Positions 16,064-25,021 of a stretch of DNA of 64,000 nt are shown here, piece by piece. The stretch is from Microbacterium sp. TNHR37B (GTDB lineage Bacteria > Actinomycetota > Actinomycetes > Actinomycetales > Microbacteriaceae), in NCBI RefSeq assembly GCF_001620065.1, contig NZ_LQGV01000003.1, forward strand, positions 744,001 through 808,000, read 5' to 3'. The stretch's first letter is position 1. The number at the start of each line of letters is the position of its first letter. A program made the translations under genes and the position numbers. The notes under the pieces are model-generated. The model saw nothing but the letters and a program-made list of their open reading frames with translations, had not been told where the DNA came from and ran no database searches.

Positions 16064-18634
16064 TCAGATCCGGACGACTTCGGTCACCGCCAGCACGGCG
16101 GTGCCCTCCTCGACCGAGGCGTCGAGGTCGACCTCGGCACGCACACGCCAGTCGTGATCGCCCGCCGGGTCGTCGATGGTCTGCTCGACGCGCCATATGC
16201 CCGCCGAGGCATCCTCCTCGATACGGATCAACGACGGTGAGCGCGCCGCCCCTCCGGTGAGGATCTCCTCGTGCTCGTCGTAGTAGCGGTCGAGCGCTCC
16301 CGGCCAGTCGACCCCCGGATCGAGCCCGATGAGCGTCTCGTCGTCCTGGAGGGCGGCGAGCTGGATCCTCCGGAAGAGCTCGTTGCGCACGAGCACGGTG
16401 AACGCCCGACGATTGGCGAGGACGGACGGCGGCGCCGGCGGCACGACCGGCGCATCGGGCTCGGCCGCAGGGTGGACGAGACTGTTCCATTCGTCGACGA
16501 GGCTGGAGTCGACCTGCCGCACGAGCTCGCCCAGCCATTCCACGATGTCCATCAGCTCGTCCGTGCGGGCCTCCGCGGGCACCGTCTGGCGGATCGCCCG
16601 GTAGGCGTCGCTGAGGTAGCGCAGGACCAGCCCTTCGCTCCGGCCCAACTGGTAGAAGGACACGTATTCTCCGAACGACATGGCCCGTTCGAACATGTCG
16701 CGCACGACGGACTTGGGGCTGAGCGAGAAGTCCCGCACCCAGGGCTGGCTCGACGCGAACGTCTCGTAGGCCTGCGCGAGCAGATCGGCGAGTGGCTTCG
16801 GCCACGTGACCTCGTCGAGGAGGGCCATGCGTTCCTCGTACTCCACGCCGTCCTGCTTCATGGCCGCGACGGCCTCCCCCCGCGCACGGTACTCCTGCTG
16901 GTTCAGGATCGCGCGGGGGTCGTCCAGGGTCGCCTCGATCACACTGACCACGTCGAGCGCGTAGTGTCCGGTGCCGACGCCGCCACCGGCACCGTCCGAG
17001 GACGAGGGATCCAGCAGTTCGATCGCCGCGAGCGCGAACGGCGACAGCGGCTGATTCAGCGCGAAGTTGGGCTGCAGGTCGACCGTCAGGCGAATGCCGT
17101 CGGCGTCGGCCACCACGATCCCCGCCGCCACGAGAGTGCGGAAGATCGCGAGCGCGCGGCGCGCGAGCTCATACTGCCGCGGCCGCGACTGGTGGTTGTC
17201 GAAGACGAGAGAGCGGACGTTCGAGAAGACGTCGCCGCCGCGACCGATCACGTTGATGAGCATCGCCGCCGTGAGCTGCAGATGGGGCTCGAGAGGCTCC
17301 GGCGCGGCCTCCACGAGACGCGTGAAGGACCCTTCTCCCCAGTTGACGACGCCGGCCGGCGCCTTCTTGCGGACGATCTTCTTACGTTTGCTGGCGTCGC
17401 CGGCCGCTTTCGCGAGAGCGACCGCGTTCTCGATCTCCCAGTCCGGCGCCATCACCACCACCGTGCCGTGGACGTCGAAGCCCGCCCGTCCCGCCCGTCC
17501 CGCGATCTGATGGAACTCCCGCGCCGTGAGCTGGCGCATCTTGGTGCCGTCGTACTTCGCGAGGGCCGTGAGGAGCACCGTCCGGATCGGCACGTTGATG
17601 CCGACGCCCAGGGTGTCGGTGCCGCAGATCACGCGCAGGAGCCCCTTCTGCGCGAGGGTCTCGACGAGCCGTCGATACCGCGGGAGCATGCCGGCGTGGT
17701 GCACGCCGATCCCCGCTCTCACGAGTCGCGACAGCGTCTTGCCGAACCCGGTGGTGAAGCGGAAGGCTCCGATCTCGGCCGCGATCGCGTCGCGCTGCTC
17801 GCGGCTGGCGACCTTGGCGCTCGTGAGTGCCTGGGCGCGTTCGAGCGCGGCGGCCTGCGAAAAGTGCACGATGTAGACGGGCGCCTCCGACCCGCCGCCG
17901 ACCGTGGGATCGAGGAGGTTCTCCAGGACGTCGTGCACCGGCCGGCGTTCGTAGGAGTAGGTGAGCGGGACCGGGCGGTCGACGCCGGTGACGAGCGCGG
18001 TCTCGCGGCCGGTGCGCCGCGAGAGATCGGCGGAGATCGCCGACACGTCGCCGAGCGTGGCCGACATGAGGAGGAACTGCGCCCGCGGCAGGGTGAGGAG
18101 CGGGACCTGCCACGCCCAGCCGCGTTCCGGGTCGCCGTAGTAGTGGAACTCGTCCATCACCACCTGGTCGACGGGAGCGTCGGGACCGAGCCGCAGCGCG
18201 AGGTTTGCGAGGATCTCCGCCGTGCAGCAGACGATCGGCGCATCGGCGTTGACGGCGGAGTCGCCGGTGACCATGCCGACGTTGTCGGCGCCGAACACGT
18301 CGACCAGGGCGAAGAACTTCTCACTCACCAGCGCCTTGATGGGCGCCGTGTAGTACGACCGTCCGCCCGCGGCGAGCGCGGCGGCGTGGGCCGCCACGGC
18401 GACCAGCGACTTGCCCGTGCCCGTCGGCGTCGCGAGGATCACGTGCGACCCCGAGACGAGCTCGATGATCGCCTCGTCCTGGGCGGGGTAGAGGGTGAGG
18501 CCCTGTGCCGTCGTCCACGCCGTCACCCCGTCGTAGACCGCCTCGGGAGCAGCTCCCGCCGGGATGGCGTCCATCAACCGTGCGGGTGCGTCCATTCCTC
18601 GAGTCTGCCCGATCGGAAACGGCGGGCGTTCCAT
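16064..18634 (-). CDS. Ski2-like DEAD/DEAH helicase with DUF3516 C-terminus
   Basis: The product has 856 residues (843 if the internal ATG 18595 is used). The helicase core contains ATPTGTGKSLVA (Walker A), MDEFHYYGDPERG (DEFH in place of DEAH), LLMSATLGD and HQIAGRAGRAGFD (motif VI). A long C-terminal region rich in Trp and acidic residues corresponds to DUF3516, typical of the actinobacterial form. Predicted RNA helicase of the Ski2/Mtr4 type involved in RNA turnover; this role is inferred from the family. Single gene, ending 34 bp from the PTS operator. Confidence 0.9.
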   Translation of the reverse strand: MERPPFPIGQTRGMDAPARLMDAIPAGAAPEAVYDGVTAWTTAQGLTLYPAQDEAIIELVSGSHVILATPTGTGKSLVAVAAHAAALAAGGRSYYTAPIKALVSEKFFALVDVFGADNVGMVTGDSAVNADAPIVCCTAEILANLALRLGPDAPVDQVVMDEFHYYGDPERGWAWQVPLLTLPRAQFLLMSATLGDVSAISADLSRRTGRETALVTGVDRPVPLTYSYERRPVHDVLENLLDPTVGGGSEAPVYIVHFSQAAALERAQALTSAKVASREQRDAIAAEIGAFRFTTGFGKTLSRLVRAGIGVHHAGMLPRYRRLVETLAQKGLLRVICGTDTLGVGINVPIRTVLLTALAKYDGTKMRQLTAREFHQIAGRAGRAGFDVHGTVVVMAPDWEIENAVALAKAAGDASKRKKIVRKKAPAGVVNWGEGSFTRLVEAAPEPLEPHLQLTAAMLINVIGRGGDVFSNVRSLVFDNHQSRPRQYELARRALAIFRTLVAAGIVVADADGIRLTVDLQPNFALNQPLSPFALAAIELLDPSSSDGAGGGVGTGHYALDVVSVIEATLDDPRAILNQQEYRARGEAVAAMKQDGVEYEERMALLDEVTWPKPLADLLAQAYETFASSQPWVRDFSLSPKSVVRDMFERAMSFGEYVSFYQLGRSEGLVLRYLSDAYRAIRQTVPAEARTDELMDIVEWLGELVRQVDSSLVDEWNSLVHPAAEPDAPVVPPAPPSVLANRRAFTVLVRNELFRRIQLAALQDDETLIGLDPGVDWPGALDRYYDEHEEILTGGAARSPSLIRIEEDASAGIWRVEQTIDDPAGDHDWRVRAEVDLDASVEEGTAVLAVTEVVRI

Positions 18635-18780
18635 CTCGCTGCGCGGGCTGCGGGGCCGGGTGAGGCAGGTGCCTTCTGCTTCTTGCTTGCAGTGCTTTTA
18701 TGAGCTAGCTTTCGTGCATGCTGTGCCGCATCGTGACGTAGATGCGACGACGAGAGATGCCGCAGAGGCAAGGGAGCACG

Positions 18781-18987
18781 ATGGCCACGCGACGGAACGA
18801 CACCTTCGGCACCGCCGGGGTCGTCCTTCTTGTTGTCGGAGGAGCCGTCTGGGCCACCGTCCTCATCGCGGCGCTCGCGGGCGGAACGTCGCCTCTCACG
18901 ATCCTCGTCGCCATCGCCCCGATCCTCATCGGAGGCTTCGTCCTGCTCGCTGCCGACCGACTCCCCCCGCGATCCGACGACCGTTAG
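18781..18987 (+). CDS. Small two-TM membrane protein
   Basis: The product has 68 residues with two hydrophobic segments (about 12-33 and 37-57) separated by GGTS, and a basic/acidic tail ending RSDDR. ATG 18781 was chosen over an in-frame upstream ATG at 18742 because AGGGAG lies 6-10 nt upstream. No domain recognised; likely an inner-membrane protein. It is followed after 36 bp by another short exported protein gene on the same strand. Confidence 0.6.
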   Translation: MATRRNDTFGTAGVVLLVVGGAVWATVLIAALAGGTSPLTILVAIAPILIGGFVLLAADRLPPRSDDR

Positions 18988-19023
18988 GCGCTGGATCACC
19001 ATCTCACTGACGGAGGAGGCAGA

Positions 19024-19308
19024 ATGAGACTGAACCGTGCACTACTGGCCGGGACCATCGCAATCGTGTTCGCTGCGAACGGAGCCGCCGCACAGGCATC
19101 GGAGGTTCCCGTGGACGATCCTGCAAAAGTTGCCGAGCACGAGTCGAGCCTCCGCCGGACCGACGTGGTCGGGACCACGGTGAGGGTGCAGGACGATCTC
19201 ACTCGGATGCCGACCGGGATCCCGCTGCTCAGCTACTCGCAGAAGTCCACAGCGACATTCCGGTTCCAGACGGAGTTCTTCACGACAGACAGTGACTACA
19301 CGTCCTGA
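19024..19308 (+). CDS. Small exported protein, unknown
   Basis: The product has 94 residues: signal peptide with hydrophobic core (residues 6-22) and a probable AxA cleavage near AAAQA, then a short polar mature chain rich in Thr, Ser and Asp. GGAGGAGG stands 7 nt upstream of ATG 19024, a very strong ribosome site. The 3' end overlaps the start of the following lipoprotein gene by 17 nt, so the two are probably expressed together. No family recognised. Confidence 0.6.
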   Translation: MRLNRALLAGTIAIVFAANGAAAQASEVPVDDPAKVAEHESSLRRTDVVGTTVRVQDDLTRMPTGIPLLSYSQKSTATFRFQTEFFTTDSDYTS

Positions 19309-20941
19309 TGGGCGGCGGCGGCCATCGCCCGCGGTCGTCGCCGCCGTCGTCACCACTCTCGCCACAACCCTGGCTGCGTGCGCCCCGGAGCCCACGGACA
19401 GGTCCACCGCGTGTGCACCCCTGATCGCTCAGGCGAACGCGTTGACGGCACCACCGGCTTCCACTGGGCAGCCAGGGGGACTCGTGGATGTGTACGACAC
19501 CACCGCGCCGTCGCTCTACCGCACGAGCTGGGCAGTGCAGGCAGTCGGTTCCGAGGGGCTGCCCGAGGTCGTCGAGCGCACGAGGCTCGCCGACTTCTTC
19601 TACGGAGCCATCCTTGAGCCACAGATGATCTCCGCATCTGAGCCATACTCAGAGCTCGCCGCGATTCGCCTCGCCTGGGGAGGATTGCGTGCGCTCGGCG
19701 ACAGACGATCGAGCTATGCCGTCGATGCCCTCCAACAGTACGAAGCAGACGGTCGATACGCCGAAACACCCGGGGACGAGCCGACAACCTACGCGACCTT
19801 CTTGGTTGCCGAGATTCTCCGCGGCGAAGGTTCTCCCGTCCCGCACCGGGTGAGCGAGCTGATTCTGTCCGAGCTCCCGCGCGTGATTCCACGCATTTCC
19901 ATCGCACAGATGCCGGACGGGCTTCTCGTCGACCTGCGCGCCGCGGCCCTCGCGGATCCCGACGCATTGGCGGTGGCGCACCCTGAGATCGGGAGTCGCG
20001 TGTCGATGTGGATGGCAGAGGTCATCGGCGACGGGTTCGGCATCGCCCAGCTTTCTACGCTGATGGATCTTCGCGCACTGGCGGCGGTCGTCCCAGGCGA
20101 TGACATCACCCTCCCGGCGGGCTACGTGGAGGGCACGCTCGAAGCCATCGATTCGGGGGCAGGTGGGGTGGATCCGCATGTCGCGGCACTTCTGCACCAG
20201 CTCGACCCGGCCAGCGAGGCGCTCCGCGCGGTGCTCGACCTCAGCGTGGGGGCGACAGCGAGGGGATGGTTGGGTGCGACCACTCCTCCGGACGTGGCAT
20301 CCAATCTGCGTGGCCTCATCCTGCTCCAACTGTGCGATGCCACCGACACCGCCGCCGGCACCAGCGCCGAGGAGTACCTCAATGCACACCTTGCTGCAGC
20401 GTCGGAATGGACGACGCTGGAGTCCTACGCGGCGGCGCGACTGGAGTACGCGGGTTCGCTCTCTGCCGAACTGCGAGCGGTGGCTGCGGAACGTGTCCGG
20501 GCCAGCGTTCCCAACACACTTCAGGACCGTGCTCTGCGCGGTTGGGCGGCGAAGCAGTTCGCCGTAGCCGACGAAGCAGTCGCCGAGGAGTCCGCTCCGC
20601 GCATGGGTGCGCCACAGACCATCGTCGACCTGTCGGCTGACGCGATCATCGGAGACCGTGAAGTCGGGAACGAAGAGCTAACGCCGTTCACCCACGATGA
20701 CGGCTACTCCTACGAGAGGTCCGGCGAGATATCCGACCTGTATTCGACTGCGCTGGGAGCTTGCCTGTCCCGTTCGACGGATACGGATCGGCGCAGCCTT
20801 CTGGCGGCATTCGAGGACGCTCCATACCCGGGTCATTACCGTCTCACTGCTCAGTCGCGCCCCTCCTTAGCCAGTGCGGCGCTGGCCGCAACACTGCTCT
20901 TCGCGGATGACTGCACGATGGCGCTCGCCGTGTATGGCTGA
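19292..20941 (+). CDS. Large lipoprotein, unknown function
   Basis: The product has 549 residues from GTG 19292. A twin-Arg-free signal peptide ends in lipobox LAAC (Cys about residue 29). The mature chain is mainly helical, Ala-rich and acidic, with several Cys (in STACAPL, QLCDATD, GACLSR, DDCTM). No catalytic motif or known domain is recognised. Expected on the outer face of the cytoplasmic membrane. Start chosen because it keeps the whole signal peptide and overlaps the preceding small exported protein gene, a typical coupling arrangement. Confidence 0.7.
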   Translation: MTTRPDGRRRPSPAVVAAVVTTLATTLAACAPEPTDRSTACAPLIAQANALTAPPASTGQPGGLVDVYDTTAPSLYRTSWAVQAVGSEGLPEVVERTRLADFFYGAILEPQMISASEPYSELAAIRLAWGGLRALGDRRSSYAVDALQQYEADGRYAETPGDEPTTYATFLVAEILRGEGSPVPHRVSELILSELPRVIPRISIAQMPDGLLVDLRAAALADPDALAVAHPEIGSRVSMWMAEVIGDGFGIAQLSTLMDLRALAAVVPGDDITLPAGYVEGTLEAIDSGAGGVDPHVAALLHQLDPASEALRAVLDLSVGATARGWLGATTPPDVASNLRGLILLQLCDATDTAAGTSAEEYLNAHLAAASEWTTLESYAAARLEYAGSLSAELRAVAAERVRASVPNTLQDRALRGWAAKQFAVADEAVAEESAPRMGAPQTIVDLSADAIIGDREVGNEELTPFTHDDGYSYERSGEISDLYSTALGACLSRSTDTDRRSLLAAFEDAPYPGHYRLTAQSRPSLASAALAATLLFADDCTMALAVYG

Positions 20942-20989
20942 ACCGGTCGATCGGGTCATCACTGATGCCACCTCCCCTCAGACGTTCAC

Positions 20990-21106
20990 GTGAGCGAGAT
21001 CCATTTCGGTGAGGCGGTCGGCGGTCTCACCGTCTTCCGCATCGACGACCACGGGTGGCTGGTGCTTCCGCACGCCGCGATCGGTCCCGCGTTCGGTGGC
21101 ACGGCC
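20990..21106 (+). pseudogene. Truncated small GNAT-like (YjdJ-type) fragment
   Basis: About 37 residues (SEIHFGEAVGGLTVFR, then GWLVLPHAAIGPAFGG) align without gaps to the first half of the intact protein at 29239-29577 (YEIHVGDTLAGFTEFR ... GRLVLPHTEIDPAFGG). The similarity ends just before the GRGLGSALV acetyl-CoA loop, and the rest of the domain is missing. The reading frame then runs antisense into the GH3 gene. It is a 3'-deleted relic of a duplicated gene. Confidence 0.6.
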
Positions 21107-21141
21107 TCGGTTCCGAGCTCGATGATGAGCGACGCCGGGGC

Positions 21142-22365
21142 TCAGCGCACCGCCTTCGCCTCGATCACGCGGCGGACCGCCTCGTCGACCAGCGCCGCGA
21201 AGTCGGGGTCGCTCTGCGCGCGGGCGAGGACGGCGTCGTACATGGAGGGGAGCACGCGCGCATCGTCGGCGACCAGCAGCAGGTCGACCCCGGCGTCGAG
21301 GGCGCGGAGGGCTCGATCCGCCGGCGCGATGTCGGTGACCGCGACGGCGTCGGAAAGGTCGTCGGACATCACCACGCCGGCGAACCCGACGTCGCCGCGC
21401 AGCACCTGTCTGACCACGACGGGTGAGAAGACGGCGGGCCGGGTGGCGTCGATCCGGTCGTAGATCGCACTGCTGACCATCACGACCGCAGGCCCCGAGG
21501 CGAGGAGTTCGCGGTAGACGTCGACATCGGGCGAGTCGGCGCCGATCTCCGTGTCGTGGACATCGGCCGTCGTGTCGGTGTTCTGCGTGACCCGCCCGAG
21601 GCCGGGGAAGTGCTTGAAGGTGGGCAGCACACCGGCCGCCCGCATCCCGTCGGCGAATGCCCCCGCCTTCGCCGCAACGGTCCGCTCGTCATACCCGTAT
21701 TGGCGACCGAGTGCACCGATCGGCGCGTTGTCGAACCGTGTCGCGTGACTCGTGACGATGTCGGCCACCGGAGCGAGATTCATCGTCACCCCGGCTGCGC
21801 GCAGCTCCTCCCCCCACGACTGCGCGGAACGGGAGAGCCGGGCGGCGTCACGGTCGGCCTGGCGGATGGCGTAGGGGATGTCGGAGAACCCCGGGCCGCG
21901 GAGCACCTGCACCTCGCCGCCCTCCTGATCCGTGGCGATCCACAGCGGGATGCCCGCCGTGCTCTGCGGGTCGACGAGAGAGGTCAGATCGCCGACGAGG
22001 TCGGCCACCGGGCTGATGCCCGCCGTCGACCGACCGTGGAGGAACACGCTCCCCACGTGCCTGTCCCGGATCTCCGCCGCGACGAGATCGTCCGAGCCGT
22101 CCAGCGGCACGCCGACCATGAACAGCTGGCCCACCTTCTGCTCGAGGGACATCTGGGCCAGCGGATCGTCCTCGGAGGGCGACGGCGCGGCGGTCGGCGT
22201 GACGACGGGCGACGCGACGGTCGTCGTCGGAGTGGGGGACGAGGGTGCGGGGGTAACCGTTGGCGACGCGCACGCCGTGAGGAAGGCGACGGCGAACGCC
22301 CCGCCGACGATCAGCGCGCGGACGGCGGCCGAGCGGCGGGACGGGCGCGAACGGGCGGCGGGCAC
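21142..22365 (-). CDS. Glycoside hydrolase family 3 lipoprotein (NagZ-like)
   Basis: The product has 407 residues from GTG 22365, preceded by GAGGAGGA at 8 nt. Signal peptide with lipobox LTAC (about residue 30), then a Pro/Thr/Ser linker, then the GH3 domain: SLEQKVGQLFMVGV, ATDQEGGEVQ, the family hallmark KHFPGLGRV, and VMSDDLSDAV, which carries the nucleophilic Asp. NagZ enzymes release N-acetylglucosamine from muropeptides; secreted lipoprotein forms in actinobacteria act at the cell wall. It is the last gene of the leftward run, 62 bp after the symporter gene. Confidence 0.88.
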   Translation of the reverse strand: MPAARSRPSRRSAAVRALIVGGAFAVAFLTACASPTVTPAPSSPTPTTTVASPVVTPTAAPSPSEDDPLAQMSLEQKVGQLFMVGVPLDGSDDLVAAEIRDRHVGSVFLHGRSTAGISPVADLVGDLTSLVDPQSTAGIPLWIATDQEGGEVQVLRGPGFSDIPYAIRQADRDAARLSRSAQSWGEELRAAGVTMNLAPVADIVTSHATRFDNAPIGALGRQYGYDERTVAAKAGAFADGMRAAGVLPTFKHFPGLGRVTQNTDTTADVHDTEIGADSPDVDVYRELLASGPAVVMVSSAIYDRIDATRPAVFSPVVVRQVLRGDVGFAGVVMSDDLSDAVAVTDIAPADRALRALDAGVDLLLVADDARVLPSMYDAVLARAQSDPDFAALVDEAVRRVIEAKAVR

Positions 22366-22427
22366 GGGACCATCCTCCTCCCTCGCGCCGCCTCCCGCCC
22401 CCGCCTCGACGTGTCGCGGAGTCGTCC

Positions 22428-23888
22428 TCAGATGCTCCGCTCCGGACTGTGGAGCCGCAACAGGTAGCGATCGGCCCGCGCGGGCGGTCCGTGGCGGTCC
22501 CGCCGCGAGACCACCACCGTCACCGTGGCGGCGAGGGGGATCGTCCACGCGGCGGGTTGGGCGAGGTACGGCGCCGCGATCCCCACGCCCCCCACCGCGG
22601 CGTGGACGATCAGCGCGAGGCCGCACGAGACCGCACCGGTGACCACCCCGGCCACCGCGCCGCGTGCCGTGAGACCGCGCCACCACACGCCGAGGAGCAG
22701 CAACGGCGACAGGCTCGACGCGGCGAAGACGAAGACCGTCCCGACACTGGAGACGAGCCCCGCCGGGACGGTGGCCAGCGCGACGACGAGGGGGACCAGG
22801 GCGCAGAGGGCCGCCGAGAGCCGGAAGGAACGCACCGAGCCGGAGAAGACGTCCTGGCTCACGACGCCGGCCAACGACACCACGAGCCCGGCCGAGGTGG
22901 CCAGGAAGGCCGCGAAGGCGCCCGCGACGATGAGCGCCGTCAGCAGTTCGCCGAGGGCGCCGGGGAACACCCGCGCCGGAAGGAGGAGGACGACGGTGTC
23001 GGCGGTCTCCGGGCGGGCGAGGTCCGGTGCGAGCATGCGGGCGAGTAGACCCATGCCGCTCGAGACGGCGTAGAACGCGCTCACCATCGCGATCACGAGG
23101 ACGGTCGTGCGCCGTGCGGAGACGCCGTCGGGGCTCGTGTAGAAGCGGACCAGGACGTGCGGGAGGCCCATCGTTCCCAACAGGAGCGCCAGGAGGAGCG
23201 ACGCCGTCTCGTACACGTCGACGCCGGCGGGTCCTGCCGCGGGAGGAAAGACGGCGGCGGTGTCGACGGGGTGCGGACCGCCGCCGACCGCGAAGCCGAT
23301 CACGACCACGGGGACCAGGAGCGCCGTGAGCTTCAGCCAGTACTGGAAGGCCTGCACGAAGGTGATGGCGCGCATCCCGCCCGCGGCGACGGCGCCGCCG
23401 ACCAGCACCGCGACCAGCACGGCCCCGATCCACGGCGGCAGTCCCGCGACCACCTGCAGCGTGATCCCTGCGCCGTGGAGCTGCGGCACGATGTACAGCC
23501 ACCCGATGACGAGCACCACGACACTCGTCACGCGGCGGGCGAGAGTCGACTCCAGCCGAGCCTCCACGAAGTCCGGGATCGTGTACGCCCCGCTGCGTCG
23601 CAGGGGCGAGGCGACGAAGACCAGGACGAGGAGATAACCGGCGGCATACCCGATCGGGAACCAGAACCCTCGCGCACCCCCCAGCAGCACCAGGCCTGAG
23701 AGGCCGAGGAAGGTGCCCGCCGAGAGGTACTCGCCGCTGATGGCGGAGGCGTTCCACACCGGGCGGACGGTGCGGGAGGCGACGAAGAAGTCGCTCGTCG
23801 TGCGCGAAGCACGCAGTCCGTAGACGCCGATGAGGACCGTCGCGATGACCACGAGGGCGATCGCGACCAGATCCAGGACGGGGTTCAC
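22428..23888 (-). CDS. Sodium:solute symporter (MctC/ActP-like)
   Basis: The product has 486 residues and about 13 hydrophobic segments of the SSS family. Typical phrases are SDFFVASRTVRPVWNASAISGEYLSA near the N-terminus, QYWLKLTALLVP and LPHVLVRFYT. Family members carry acetate, pyruvate or propionate with Na+ or H+. The GTG 23888 start overlaps the stop of the preceding small membrane protein (GTGA). A small partner plus symporter next to a LytSR-type system and CstA argues for a monocarboxylate substrate; that is inference. Confidence 0.88.
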   Translation of the reverse strand: MNPVLDLVAIALVVIATVLIGVYGLRASRTTSDFFVASRTVRPVWNASAISGEYLSAGTFLGLSGLVLLGGARGFWFPIGYAAGYLLVLVFVASPLRRSGAYTIPDFVEARLESTLARRVTSVVVLVIGWLYIVPQLHGAGITLQVVAGLPPWIGAVLVAVLVGGAVAAGGMRAITFVQAFQYWLKLTALLVPVVVIGFAVGGGPHPVDTAAVFPPAAGPAGVDVYETASLLLALLLGTMGLPHVLVRFYTSPDGVSARRTTVLVIAMVSAFYAVSSGMGLLARMLAPDLARPETADTVVLLLPARVFPGALGELLTALIVAGAFAAFLATSAGLVVSLAGVVSQDVFSGSVRSFRLSAALCALVPLVVALATVPAGLVSSVGTVFVFAASSLSPLLLLGVWWRGLTARGAVAGVVTGAVSCGLALIVHAAVGGVGIAAPYLAQPAAWTIPLAATVTVVVSRRDRHGPPARADRYLLRLHSPERSI

Positions 23889-24271
23889 TCGCGGTCCCGC
23901 AGCGCCCGGTAGCGCTGCTCATTGCGCGCGGCACCGCGCGCGTACAGCACGGCGAAGGCGAAGATCACGGGGTAGAACGCGAACGCGTGCACCAGCCACG
24001 ACAGCGGAACGCCGAGGATGACGACGTGATCCAGCTCCGGGATCGCGGCGAGAGCCACGGTGAGGGCCACCGTCACGATCACGAACCCCGCGACCGTCCC
24101 CAGGGCGAGCCGCAGCTGGGTACGCCGCAGCGCCCGGCCGTACACGGCGTCGATGTCGTCGCTCCCCTCCCCGCCGCGGGGAGCCAGCGGCCGCGACCCC
24201 GAACGCACGACAGGGCGGGTCTCCGGACCGCTCCCGGTCACCCGCACCCGGCGGGGCGTGTCTGGACTCAT
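23885..24271 (-). CDS. Small membrane partner of SSS symporter (DUF485-like)
   Basis: The product has 128 residues. A basic soluble stretch (about 1-48) is followed by two membrane segments (about 54-76 and 83-108) and a charged tail ending RYRALRDRE. Size, topology and position directly before the symporter match the DUF485 or small-subunit proteins paired with ActP/MctC-type transporters. ATG 24271 overlaps the response-regulator stop (ATGA) and its own stop overlaps the symporter start. Probable role: assembly or activity of the transporter. Confidence 0.65.
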   Translation of the reverse strand: MSPDTPRRVRVTGSGPETRPVVRSGSRPLAPRGGEGSDDIDAVYGRALRRTQLRLALGTVAGFVIVTVALTVALAAIPELDHVVILGVPLSWLVHAFAFYPVIFAFAVLYARGAARNEQRYRALRDRE

Positions 24272-24999
24272 CGTCCCGCCCCGTCGGCGCGCCCGTGCAC
24301 GAGGGCCTCTCGCACGGCCGGCAGGAGGCGCCGGCTCACGGGCAGCGAGACGGCGCCCACCGAGACGGCCGGCTCGGGTCCGCTCAACCGCGCCTCGGTG
24401 ACAGCATCGGACCTGACCAGGTACGACCGGTGCACCCGCACGAAGCCCGCCTCGGCCCAGCGCTGATCCAGCTCGGAGATCGGGATGCGGACCAGGTGCC
24501 CGGCGCCCTCGTCGGTGTGCAGCCGGGAGTAGTCGCCCTGGGCCTGCACCCACCGCACGTCGCTCCGTCGCACGAAACGCACCGTCTGCCCCACCGTCAC
24601 CGGCACGACCTCGTCGGCGTCGGCGTCGCCCGAGGCCGCGGACAGCTCCGCCACGCGGTCGATCGCCCGCCGCAGGCGTTCGAGCCGCACCGGCTTGAGC
24701 ACGTAGTCGGCCGCGCGTACCTCGAACGCCTCGAGGGCGCGCGCATCGTCGGCCGTGACGAAGACGACCACCGGCGGCGAGGCCAGGGCGTTCATCGCCG
24801 CAGCGAGGTCGATCCCGGTGAGCCCGGGCATGTGGATGTCGAGGAAGGCCGCGTCGACGGCCCGTTCCGACAGCTGACGAAGCGCGTCGGCACCGGAGGA
24901 CGCCGTGAGGATCTCACCGATCCGGGCATCCGCACGCAGCAGGTGGACGAGTTCGTCGAGCGCGGGCCGCTCGTCGTCGGCGACGAGCACGTCGATCAC
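24268..24999 (-). CDS. LytTR-family response regulator
   Basis: The product has 243 residues. Receiver domain at about 1-115: acidic pocket VADDE, phospho-acceptor Asp in FLDIHMPG (about residue 54) and Lys in VLKPVRLERL. LytTR DNA-binding domain at about 135-235, with VRWVQAQGDYSRLHT and FVRVHRSYLV. It is the cognate partner of the LytS-like kinase encoded 22 bp upstream. Targets are probably the cstA and symporter genes around it, as in BtsSR/LytSR pyruvate systems; this is not proven here. Confidence 0.92.
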   Translation of the reverse strand: MIDVLVADDERPALDELVHLLRADARIGEILTASSGADALRQLSERAVDAAFLDIHMPGLTGIDLAAAMNALASPPVVVFVTADDARALEAFEVRAADYVLKPVRLERLRRAIDRVAELSAASGDADADEVVPVTVGQTVRFVRRSDVRWVQAQGDYSRLHTDEGAGHLVRIPISELDQRWAEAGFVRVHRSYLVRSDAVTEARLSGPEPAVSVGAVSLPVSRRLLPAVREALVHGRADGAGR

Positions 25000-25021
25000 G
25001 GCAGCACCTCACCTCCGGCGG

